A stretch of DNA of 64,000 nucleotides, from positions 2,557,001 through 2,621,000 of the forward strand of contig JAWKLJ010000002.1 in assembly GCA_041392805.1 (NCBI GenBank), given 5' to 3'. Shown here one piece after another: positions 7,733 to 16,700 of this stretch (its first letter is position 1; every line of letters begins with the position of its first letter). Source of the DNA: Saprospiraceae bacterium. GTDB lineage: Bacteria > Bacteroidota > Bacteroidia > Chitinophagales > Saprospiraceae. A model generated the notes under the pieces. It made no database searches. It was not told the DNA's origin and saw only the letters and a program-made list of their open reading frames with translations. Position numbers and translations under genes: made by a program.

Positions 7733-9127
7733 TTAAAATGGAATCACTTTAATACTAGGATATTGACTCATAAAGCGCTGGATAATCTTAGTTGTCTCAG
7801 GATTGCCTGGTAAGGTCTCGATTACGTCTCGCAGGGTTTCGGGGCCTTGTTGAACCTCTTCAGGCGCAGCATAGCCATATCCTCGGTAGCTGCCATTTTC
7901 CACCATTACAACGGCCAGTTCATCTTCGGCCCGGCCCTGGTCCAATAAAAAGAAATTGTGTTCAAAAACAGTAGACAAGACAGCTTTGGCCTGTTCGGCC
8001 CTTTCATTATAATCTGCCACACTTTCTACCCCCAGGCACGCCCCACGGCATTTTTTGATGTGGTAATTGAAGCAAGCACTTTGGCTACTTTGAAGATGGC
8101 AAAAGCGGGCACAGAGTTCAAGTTCATGTAACATTCGGGCAAGGTGTCCTTTGGCACTGCTTAGTTTGGGGTATTCCGCTAAAATCTGGTGTTTTTTTCT
8201 ATCCTTGCTAAGTACCTTAGCTACCTCAAAGCATAGGTAACCCTCGGCATTGTAATAATAATGGATAACGAAGGGGAAATGGAGCATGCGTTGTGCGCGG
8301 TTGATGCTAGGCGCGAGGCGTTTGATCTCATATGATTCCAGGAGAAGTGCCACTAATTCACTCCCTGTTAATTCATAAGTAATATCCCACACGTGCTTTT
8401 GCAGTTTACTTCCCTTTTCGGTCATATCGGCAAAATGCTCGGCGATCCGTTTCTTGATGTTAATGCTTTTGCCAACATAAACGACGTTTCCTTCCTGGTC
8501 ATAAAAGTAATAGACTCCGCAGGCTTCGGGGAGGGCATGGATTTGCTCCAAGCTGATATTCTTGGGAAGTTTAGAGGCTTTGATGCCTAAATTGATAAGC
8601 TGATCGGCTTTTTCTCTGTTTTCCTTTTTTTGAAGAATGCTTTCAAAAAGTTTGACTGTAGCCAGTGCATCGGCCATGGCCCTGTGTCTTTGCTGAACGC
8701 TAATATTGAAATGCCTGATCAGGTTTTCCAGGCTATAGGAGGGGAGTCCCGGAAAAGCCTCTCGACTCAAGCGAACCGTACATAATTGCTGTTTGCTAAA
8801 GGTAAAACCGAGGCGCTGGAATTCTTCCTTGATAAAGGTGTAGTCAAATCGGACATTGTGGGCTACAAAAATGGTATCCTCCGTCATTTCGACAATTTTG
8901 CGGGCCACTTCGTAAAATTTAGGTGCCGTTGCTACCATTTCTTGCGTGATACCGGTCAACTGGGTAATGCCATATGGAATATAACACTCTGGATTAATCA
9001 AAGTATCAAAGCTTTCGATTATCTTTTCGCCATCATGTAGAATAATAGCAATTTCCGTAATTTTGTCTCTACTGGCTTTTCCGCCAGTCGTTTCGATATC
9101 AATTATTGCATATTGCTTTTTTTTCAT
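7733..9127 (-). CDS. DEDDh exonuclease fused to a GIY-YIG nuclease domain
   Basis: A 464-residue protein from the ATG at 9127. Residues 1-165 are a DnaQ/Pol III epsilon-like 3'-5' exonuclease with Asp10 and Glu12 (IIDIETTGG), Asp95 (RFDYTF), His148 and Asp153. Residues 200-280 form a UvrC-like GIY-YIG domain: GVYYF, VVYVGKS, Arg227 and Glu266. A cysteine-rich segment (C..HLQSSQSACFNYHIKKC) resembles the corresponding part of UvrC. No UvrB-binding or C-terminal RNase H-like UvrC domain is present, so this is the Cho-like exonuclease/endonuclease fusion seen in several phyla. A DNA repair role is likely. The open frame extends 29 codons upstream without support. Confidence 0.9.
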   Translation of the reverse strand: MKKKQYAIIDIETTGGKASRDKITEIAIILHDGEKIIESFDTLINPECYIPYGITQLTGITQEMVATAPKFYEVARKIVEMTEDTIFVAHNVRFDYTFIKEEFQRLGFTFSKQQLCTVRLSREAFPGLPSYSLENLIRHFNISVQQRHRAMADALATVKLFESILQKKENREKADQLINLGIKASKLPKNISLEQIHALPEACGVYYFYDQEGNVVYVGKSINIKKRIAEHFADMTEKGSKLQKHVWDITYELTGSELVALLLESYEIKRLAPSINRAQRMLHFPFVIHYYYNAEGYLCFEVAKVLSKDRKKHQILAEYPKLSSAKGHLARMLHELELCARFCHLQSSQSACFNYHIKKCRGACLGVESVADYNERAEQAKAVLSTVFEHNFFLLDQGRAEDELAVVMVENGSYRGYGYAAPEEVQQGPETLRDVIETLPGNPETTKIIQRFMSQYPSIKVIPF

Positions 9128-9151
9128 TGGTGTTGTTAAAACAATTTGGTC

Positions 9152-10363
9152 GTGAAGGTAAATATTTTTGTTGTAATATTGGCGATTTTTAATGTCTATT
9201 GTGGAAGCAACCAACCTACTGCTGCGCTGTCAAGCTTTAAAATAGCCCAAGCGGAAGACATAAAGGTGGGCGCCGAAAACCTCTCCCTATACTGGCCACT
9301 GATCAAGGATAAAAAGGTAGCCTTCATGGTGAACCAAACCTCTCGATTAGGAGAGCAACATCTGATAGATTCGCTTCATATCAAAGGCTTATCTATCCAA
9401 TGTATCTTTTCACCAGAGCATGGTTTTCGTGGTACGGCAGATGCCGGAGAAAAAATTTCAGATGGGAAGGACCCTTCGACGGGAATTCCTATTATTTCGC
9501 TTTATGGACAAAAGAAAAAGCCCACCAAAGCGGATTTGGAAGGGGTGGATTTGGTGATTTTTGATATACAAGATGTAGGTGCTCGATTTTACACCTATAT
9601 TTCAAGCATGCATTATTTGATGGAAGCATGTGCTGAATTTAATGTCCCATTTATGATTCTGGATCGGCCCAATCCGAATGGCCATTATGTCGATGGTCCC
9701 GTTTTAGACCCCGAATTTTCTTCTTTTGTCGGGATGCACAAAGTTCCTGTTGTGCACGGTATGACGGTAGGTGAATACGCCACGATGGTCAACCAAGAGG
9801 GGTGGCTAAGTTATGGTTTCAAATGTCAGCTCACCGTGATACCCTGTACCGGCTATACCCACCAAACCCCCTACACCCTCCCGATCAAGCCCTCCCCAAA
9901 CCTCCCAAATATGCGTGCCATTTATTTGTATCCTTCCCTCTGCTTTTTTGAGCCTACGGATGCGAGTATCGGGCGGGGAACAGATACGCAGTTTCAGGTC
10001 ATTGGTTCCCCAGGATACCAGGCAGGTGATTATACCTTCACACCCGTCCCTAAACCGGGCGCCCAGTCTCCTAAACATAAAGATGAAACCTGCAGGGGAT
10101 ATGATTTAAGCACCATCCCAGAAGAAGACATTAGAAAAGAAGCTCGGATTAATCTAGGTTATCTGCTGGATTTTTATAAAAACACCCCAAATAAAGAGCG
10201 TTTTTTCACCAGTACTAGCTTTTTTGACAAATTGGCTGGAGGCGAGCAACTTCGCAAGCAAATTATTAATGGAAAAACAGAAGAAGAAATCCGAAAAAGT
10301 TGGGAACCCGCCTTGAGTCAATTCAAAGAAATCCGTCAAAAATACCTCCTGTATTTAGAATAG
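9152..10363 (+). CDS. namZ: NamZ/DUF1343 family exo-beta-N-acetylmuramidase, lipoprotein
   Basis: About 403 residues. The N-terminus has a short hydrophobic stretch ending in NVYC, a plausible lipobox, so the protein is probably lipid-anchored in the envelope. Conserved DUF1343 blocks follow: VAFMVNQTSR, IFSPEHGFRGTADAGE, DLVIFDIQDVGARFYTY and LDRPNPNG. Characterised DUF1343 members (NamZ, GH171) release MurNAc from the non-reducing end of peptidoglycan fragments, so cell-wall recovery is the likely role. The start is uncertain: GTG at 9152 gives the tidiest signal peptide, with TTG at 9146 also open. It is divergent from the exonuclease gene, with a gap of about 25 bases. Confidence 0.87.
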   Translation: MKVNIFVVILAIFNVYCGSNQPTAALSSFKIAQAEDIKVGAENLSLYWPLIKDKKVAFMVNQTSRLGEQHLIDSLHIKGLSIQCIFSPEHGFRGTADAGEKISDGKDPSTGIPIISLYGQKKKPTKADLEGVDLVIFDIQDVGARFYTYISSMHYLMEACAEFNVPFMILDRPNPNGHYVDGPVLDPEFSSFVGMHKVPVVHGMTVGEYATMVNQEGWLSYGFKCQLTVIPCTGYTHQTPYTLPIKPSPNLPNMRAIYLYPSLCFFEPTDASIGRGTDTQFQVIGSPGYQAGDYTFTPVPKPGAQSPKHKDETCRGYDLSTIPEEDIRKEARINLGYLLDFYKNTPNKERFFTSTSFFDKLAGGEQLRKQIINGKTEEEIRKSWEPALSQFKEIRQKYLLYLE

Positions 10364-10368
10364 ATTTC

Positions 10369-10376
10369 TACCTTTG
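10369..10376 (+). promoter_or_regulatory. Candidate -7 promoter box before the DUF368 gene
   Basis: TACCTTTG fits TAnnTTTG and ends only 5 bases before the ATG at 10382. If active, the transcript would be practically leaderless. It starts just after the namZ stop. Confidence 0.45.
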
Positions 10377-10381
10377 CGCCC

Positions 10382-11317
10382 ATGAATAGGATCAATTTAT
10401 TTCTGAAAGGAATGGCCATGGGGATAGCCGAAGTTATCCCAGGCGTATCTGGCGGAACCATCGCCTTCATCAGTGGTATTTACGAGGAACTGTTGGATAC
10501 CATTAAAGCTGTGTTGGGGCCAGCTATTTTCAATGGCTTCAAAACAGGCGGCTTGAAAGGGACATGGGAAGCTGCGAATGGCACCTTTTTGGTGACTTTG
10601 TTGAGCGGGATGGCTTTGGGCGTTATCGGTGGGGTGTTTACCATTTCGCACCTGCTGGAAACGCATCCACAGTTGTTGTGGGCTTTTTTCTTTGGATTGA
10701 TATTGGCCTCAGCCATCTACATGGGCAAGCAAGTCGCTAAATGGAGCCTTCCTGAAATAATAGGACTGGCTTTGGGAACCCTGATTGCCTTTTACATCAC
10801 GGTGGCCAGCCCAAGTCAGGGCTCCGAATCCCTTATTTTTGTCTTTTTATCGGGCGCTATAGCCATTTCGGCTTTGATTTTGCCCGGTATTTCTGGCAGT
10901 TTTATCCTTTTATTGATGGGCATGTATACTTACATTTTGCCAACAGTGAAGGATATGTTGAAAACATTCGACCTATCCGCTATCATAGTCGTAGGTACCT
11001 TTGCTTTGGGTTGTTTATTTGGATTGGCCACTTTTTCCCGGGTTTTATCCTGGACTTTTAAGCATTACCGAAACCCCACAATCGCCATATTGACAGGTTT
11101 TTTAATTGGTTCCTTGAACAAGCTTTGGCCCTGGCGAAACATTTTGGAATACAGGACAAATAGCAAAGGAGAAGAAGTGCCATTTTTAGAAAAAAGTGTT
11201 TTGCCCTCACAATTTGATGGCGATCCTCAGGTACTCATGGTTATTGTCTTGATGGTGGTAGGATTTGTTTTGATTTTGGGGTTGGAAAGATTAGGACATA
11301 AGGAAAAGCAAGATTAA
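10382..11317 (+). CDS. popT: DUF368 membrane protein, probable polyprenyl-phosphate transporter (PopT)
   Basis: A 311-residue integral membrane protein with about nine hydrophobic segments. The opening KGMAMGIAEVIPGVSGGTIA and the internal repeat LILPGISGSFILLLMG are the two half-repeat signatures of DUF368. Members of this family (PopT) were shown to recycle undecaprenyl phosphate across the cytoplasmic membrane for cell-wall and glycan synthesis. The symbol is transferred by family. It lies 18 bases after namZ, and its TAA shares a base with the aroE ATG, so popT and aroE are translationally coupled. Confidence 0.88.
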   Translation: MNRINLFLKGMAMGIAEVIPGVSGGTIAFISGIYEELLDTIKAVLGPAIFNGFKTGGLKGTWEAANGTFLVTLLSGMALGVIGGVFTISHLLETHPQLLWAFFFGLILASAIYMGKQVAKWSLPEIIGLALGTLIAFYITVASPSQGSESLIFVFLSGAIAISALILPGISGSFILLLMGMYTYILPTVKDMLKTFDLSAIIVVGTFALGCLFGLATFSRVLSWTFKHYRNPTIAILTGFLIGSLNKLWPWRNILEYRTNSKGEEVPFLEKSVLPSQFDGDPQVLMVIVLMVVGFVLILGLERLGHKEKQD

Positions 11318-12078
11318 TGGATGTTAAGCAGGTGAAAAAATTGTATGGCTTGATTGGGTATCCCTTATCTCATTCCTTTTCAAAGCGGTATTTTGCTGAA
11401 AAATTTGAGAAGGAGCACATCGGAGATAGCTTTTATGAGCTTTTCCCCATTGCTTCGATCAAGGATTTACCGCAGTTGATAGCAGACCATCCCAACTTGG
11501 TGGGCTTAAATGTAACCATCCCCTATAAAGAGCAAATATTGCCTTTTCTGGATGAAATAGAGGAGGGGGCTGCTGCTGCTGGTGCAGTGAATACTGTTTT
11601 GCTAAAAAATGGTCAAAAAAAAGGCTACAATTCAGATGTCTATGGCTTTATAAAGTCTTTAGAAAATGCTATGGATCAAAGTAGGCAAAGCATTTCAAAG
11701 GCTTTAATCCTCGGAACAGGTGGGGCGGCCAAGGCCGTAAAATATGCCCTTGAGCGCAAAGGAATAAATACCTTGTATGTATCCAGAACAAAGGGCCCTG
11801 GGCAATTGTCTTACACAGACCTGACAAAAGATATTGTTGAAACACATAGCTTGATTGTAAATACAAGCCCGCTCGGGATGGCCCCGAAGGTTGACACTTT
11901 CCCTAATATTCCGTATCATTACATTGGTGAAAATCACCTTTGTTTTGATTTGGTTTATAATCCTACGATGACGCTTTTTTTGCAGAAGTCTCAGGAACAA
12001 GGAGCCCATACTTTAAATGGCTTAGAAATGTTGTATTTACAAGCAGAAAAGTCCTGGGAAATCTGGACAACAAACTAG
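11317..12078 (+). CDS. aroE: Shikimate dehydrogenase
   Basis: The 253-residue product reduces 3-dehydroshikimate to shikimate with NADPH in aromatic amino acid synthesis. It has GYPLSHSFS at 14-22, the catalytic Lys71 in NVTIPYKEQ, AGAVNTVL near 88-95, Asp107 in NSDVYGF, and the nucleotide-binding LGTGGAAKAV. Length is slightly under the 270-residue E. coli enzyme. The start codon overlaps the DUF368 stop (TAATG). Proline dehydrogenase follows after 9 bases. Confidence 0.95.
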   Translation: MDVKQVKKLYGLIGYPLSHSFSKRYFAEKFEKEHIGDSFYELFPIASIKDLPQLIADHPNLVGLNVTIPYKEQILPFLDEIEEGAAAAGAVNTVLLKNGQKKGYNSDVYGFIKSLENAMDQSRQSISKALILGTGGAAKAVKYALERKGINTLYVSRTKGPGQLSYTDLTKDIVETHSLIVNTSPLGMAPKVDTFPNIPYHYIGENHLCFDLVYNPTMTLFLQKSQEQGAHTLNGLEMLYLQAEKSWEIWTTN

Positions 12079-12087
12079 ATCTAACAC

Positions 12088-13347
12088 ATGGAAAACCTTG
12101 GTAAACCTGTATTGAAAGTTTCAGAAGAGCTCGAAAAGATGGCTAAATACATTACTGGCGATCAAATGTCTATGGTAAATCTTGATTTTGATAATACAGA
12201 AGTTGCTTTTGCCCATAAGACCGACAAGGAGCTGAAAAAAGCTGCCTGGTTATTTGGCTTGATGAACAAGCATTGGCTGGTTGGTTTGGGGTCCAAGCTT
12301 GGGGTGACAGCGATAAAGTTACATTTGCCATTTGTAGAAGGATTGGTCAAAAGCACCATATTTGAGCAATTTTGCGGAGGCACAACTTTGCTGCAAACGC
12401 AAAAGGCAGTTGACCACATGGCAAAATTCAATGTATTTAGTATCCTCGACTATGGCGCTGAGGGGAAAGAAAAGGAAGAAGACTTTAACATCACCATGAA
12501 TGAAACGATCAGGGCGATGGAGTTTGCTTCCAGGTCTGCTTTCATTCCTGTTGTGAGTACGAAGGTGACGGGTATGGCCCGCTTTGATTTGCTAGCAGCG
12601 GTGCAAAAGCAAATCCCTTTTACTTCTCAAACCAGGCCGGAATACAGAAATGTATTGAAACGAATGGATGCCATTTGCCATGTAGCTAGCAAACACAATA
12701 TTAAAGTTTTTTTTGACGCCGAAGAAAGCTGGATACAAGATACCATTGATCATCTTGTGACAGTCATGATGCGCAGATATAACCGGACTAAAGTAGTTGT
12801 TTACAACACTTTTCAGATGTATCGGGCAGATCGATTACAGTTTTTAGTTCATTCTTACAATTTGGCCAAGAAGGGAGGTTATATGCTTGGTGCCAAATTG
12901 GTGAGGGGAGCCTATATGGAAAAAGAAAGAGAACGGGCAAAACACTATGGTTATCAGTCACCTATTCACCTCAATAAGGCAGCTACAGATGATGCCTTTA
13001 ATGCAGCAATTCGCTTTTGTGTTGATAATTACAAGGATATTGCTTCCTGTAATGCTTCTCACAACAGAGAGAGCGCATTATTACAAGCAGAGCTTATTTC
13101 ACACAAACAATTACCCCTAGACCACCCGCACCTTAATTTTTGCCAATTGTATGGCATGAGTGATAACCTAACCTTTAACCTGGCAAAAGCAGGTTATAAT
13201 GTGGCCAAATACGTGCCATATGGCCAAGTAAGGGATGTGGTTCCCTATCTCATTCGTAGAGCCCAGGAGAATTCTTCTATCACGGGGGATATGAGTCGCG
13301 AATATAATTTGGTGCATAAAGAAATGAAAAGAAGAGGTATTGTTTAA
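12088..13347 (+). CDS. Proline dehydrogenase (monofunctional PRODH)
   Basis: A 419-residue FAD enzyme that oxidises proline to pyrroline-5-carboxylate. The PRODH barrel is marked by VSTKVTGMARFDLLA, IKVFFDAEESWIQDTID, AKLVRGAYMEKERE, ASHNRES and the C-terminal YVPYGQVRDVVPYLIRRAQEN. There is no aldehyde dehydrogenase half, so the P5C dehydrogenase must be a separate gene outside the window. It is the last gene of the namZ-popT-aroE run; the four do not form an obvious pathway, which is common in Bacteroidota operons. Confidence 0.93.
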   Translation: MENLGKPVLKVSEELEKMAKYITGDQMSMVNLDFDNTEVAFAHKTDKELKKAAWLFGLMNKHWLVGLGSKLGVTAIKLHLPFVEGLVKSTIFEQFCGGTTLLQTQKAVDHMAKFNVFSILDYGAEGKEKEEDFNITMNETIRAMEFASRSAFIPVVSTKVTGMARFDLLAAVQKQIPFTSQTRPEYRNVLKRMDAICHVASKHNIKVFFDAEESWIQDTIDHLVTVMMRRYNRTKVVVYNTFQMYRADRLQFLVHSYNLAKKGGYMLGAKLVRGAYMEKERERAKHYGYQSPIHLNKAATDDAFNAAIRFCVDNYKDIASCNASHNRESALLQAELISHKQLPLDHPHLNFCQLYGMSDNLTFNLAKAGYNVAKYVPYGQVRDVVPYLIRRAQENSSITGDMSREYNLVHKEMKRRGIV

Positions 13348-13780
13348 TGCGCTCTAAATCAACTGTTTAGCAATTTTCAATTATTAAATTAAATTATTTT
13401 ATCAGATTAAGTTAAGGTAAATTAAAAATATCTCTTATATTTGCTTTGAATCAAAAAGGTGTTGTTTTTTTGATTCCGTATCCAAAATTAAGTTTAAAAA
13501 AATTATAGTTGATACGTTCTAGTCACTTCTACACATTTTTCTATTAATACTATGAGCTAAACTAGGTAATTAAGGTTACCACAAACCTCCCCCCATTATG
13601 GACTATTGTCTCAATAGATTGCTATGCCCTATGCAATCTTCGAGATCCTGCCGTTCAGAACTACCCCAGCTTTCTCCCATGAACAGCCAGAAATGTAATC
13701 CCTTAGAACATTATCTAAGGCCCTAGCGGCATTTGGACGGATTGTCCCGTCACCCTATTGAACAGTAAAAACCGATTAAA
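13348..13780 (+). other. 433-base gap with promoter and hairpin-rich leader
   Basis: The first half is AT-rich and holds the TATATTTG box at 13436-13443. The part from about 13570 on is richer in G+C and can fold into several short hairpins: CTATTG/CAATAG (13603-13608 with 13612-13617), AGATTGC/GCAATCT (13616-13622 with 13633-13639, exclusive with the previous one), CCTTAG/CTAAGG (13701-13706 with 13715-13720), and GACGG/CCGTC (13736-13740 with 13747-13751). No ORF, tRNA or known riboswitch core was recognised. Confidence 0.5.
13436..13443 (+). promoter_or_regulatory. Candidate -7 promoter box for the giant T9SS protein
   Basis: TATATTTG is an exact TAnnTTTG match in AT-rich DNA, 337 bases before the ATG at 13781. 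The distance implies a long 5' leader. The -33 region reads TTAA rather than TTTG. Confidence 0.5.
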
Positions 13781-16700
13781 ATGCTGCCATTTCGAGTAAT
13801 TGTGTTAATTGCTATGGCGAGTCTTGTAGGAGAAAACTTGTTCGCTCAATCACGCTGGGATTGCCTTGGCGCGATCCCTATTTGTGGAAATGATACCATT
13901 TCAATCATTTCTGGCGCATCTGAGTATGATGACTTTTCTAACCCCAACAACGACCGTGGATGTATAACGACCGGTGAAGGGTCGCATAGTACCTGGGTAT
14001 ACTTCGAATTCCGGGAAGATATGCCTTTGAATAGTAAATTGGAAATGACGCTCTTTCCTCCTGATCCTAGTGTAGGTTGGGCGTTTGAAGATTTTGATTT
14101 CGCGATTTATGGTCCTGATTTGAATTGTGATAGCTTGGGTAGCCCCAGGCGTTGTTCTTATGCCCGAAGTCTTTGTACTTTTTGCCCGTATACCGGTATG
14201 GGACGAGGGGCCTTGGAATCTCAGGAAGATGCATTTGTCCATCCCATTACCGGGATTGAAGTGGATGGTTATGTTTTACCCCTAGAAGTGGTCCCTGGTG
14301 GTCGCTACTACATGCTGGTAACCAAGTTCACCGGCTTTTCTACCGAATTTGCGGTGGAATGGGGAGGAGAAGCGGCCGCTTATTTTAATTGCCTTCCCGA
14401 TCCCGCTTGTGTAAACCTCGTCAATGCAGGTCCTGATCTTACCTACTGCAAATCTGATACCTTTAGTGTGCGATTAGATGCTCGTTTGAGAACCAATAGC
14501 CCGGAAGAGTTGACCATCGAATGGTCTGGAACCCCAGAAGCCATGACTCTGCTGGATAGTGCCAATATTTTAAAGCCTAAAGTAAGTGTGCCTGCGGGTT
14601 TTGAGGGAAGCTTAGAATACGAAATTCGCGTTTTACAAGGGCTTTGTGACCGGACGGACAAGGTTAAAATAACAGTATTGGGTAGTCCTGAACCTGTTGT
14701 TACCCAGGCTGAAATGGTTTGTTTAGGAGAATCTACAACCCTTGCGGTTCAAGACATTTACGAATCTTACCTTTGGTCGAACGGAACGACTGGAACATCC
14801 ATTGACGCAATAACTGGCCAGGTCTACAGCCTCACTGTCACAAATGCTAGCCACTGTGCCGGTACGGTGGAATATACAGTAGCCTCTTTTCCTAACTCCA
14901 TCGCTAAAATTGTGGAGGGACCAGTGATCTGTGGTGATCAGCCGACTACCTTGCGTTTAGAAGATACTTTTGTAAGTTATGAATGGTCGGATGGATCTAC
15001 CAATCCCACCCTGGAAACGACAACGGCTGGAATTTTCTCCGTAACCGTAACCGATGCCAACCTTTGCGTAACCGCTGATACCCTAGAAGTGGTAGGCTTT
15101 GCAGCTCCCATTGTCAGTTTGAGCGAGCAAAGAGAAGCATGCGCAGGCGAGGCGATTTTATTAGGCATAACGGAACAATACCCTGAATACCGTTGGTCGA
15201 ATGGCGCTACTACCTCTACCATTTCAGTTACCCAAACGGGAATTTATGCGTTATCGGTTACCGATGAAAATGGCTGCCAGGCTTCGGCCTCGGCAACACT
15301 AACTTTTCGGGACCTGCCTGCTCCCCGTATTGAAGGAGATACCAATTTGTGTGAAAGCACAACTACTATTTTACAGCTAATTGATAGTAATAATTATGAA
15401 AGCATCAATTGGTCCAACACTGCTACTACCCCAGCTATAAATGTAAACACTGGTGGCAATTACAGTGTAACGGTCAGCGATGATTTGGGATGTATTGGGT
15501 CAACAAGCATCACGATAGTAGAAAGAGAATTACCTATATTAGATATCGAAGAAACGGCGTTCTTTTGCCCTGGTACAAGTGTCGTACTAGCCGCAGGTGC
15601 AGGCCACGCAAGTTACCTTTGGTCAACTGGCGAAACCAGCCCAAACATTGTGGTTTGGCAAGCGGGCGATATTGGGATAAGTGTTAGCAATGAGTTTGGA
15701 TGCACGGATTCAGGTGTTTTTGAGGTGAGCGAACGTCCCACCACTCCTCCCGTTATCCAAGGCCCTGGTGGCTTATGTTTTGACGAAGAAGGAACACTTG
15801 CTGTAAACAATGCACTATACCAATCTTATCAATGGTCTACTCATCCAGATGATACCTTACCAAATATTGATATCCAAACGGGTATAGAAGCATACCGGAT
15901 AACGGTAGTGGATGGTAGTGGATGCGAATTAGTAGCCACGCATCATGTTACAAATTTCCCACGTTTGGAGGTGACCTTAGAAGGAGATCCCTTTATTTGT
16001 GATGGAGAAAGTACTGTCCTTAAGGCCAATGCTGGTATGGCTACCTATAAGTGGTCAACCGGAAGTACGGCCGCTGAAATTACTATTGATGAGCCAAGGG
16101 AATACTCGGTTACGATCACCAATGCAAATGGGTGTACGGATGAAAAGACTTTTGAGGTGCAAGGATTAGTTGCTCCCGAGATAAACATAGATCCCGAATT
16201 GAAATTTTGTATTGGCGCTTCGCTTACCCTAGATCTCACAGGGGATTACGCTGAGTACCTATGGTCGAATGGAGATACTTTGCCGAGCACGACGATTAGT
16301 GAACCTGGAGATTATAGCTTGATGGTGGTTGGAGACAATGGCTGTAGCGCTAGCGCTGCTTTTTCTGTCTCTACCTATGTGGAGCCCCAACCTGTTTTTG
16401 TAGGAGAAACAAAGTTTTGCCCAGGCGAATCCACTACGATTAGTATAGAAGATACCTGGTATTCCATTCTTTGGTCTAATGGCGATACCCAAGCATCAGT
16501 TGTTTTGTCGGAAGAAACAACCCTAATAGTTACCGTAGCGGATGCCTCGGGATGTGTTGGGCAAGGTAGTATAACCGTTGCTCCTTTTGATACGATCCAC
16601 CCAAGTATTGTTGGCCCGGCAGAAGTTTGCCCAGATGAAGTTTTTAGCCTCAAAGCTGGCGAAACTTACCCTAGCTATGAATGGTCGGTGGCAGGTGCTA

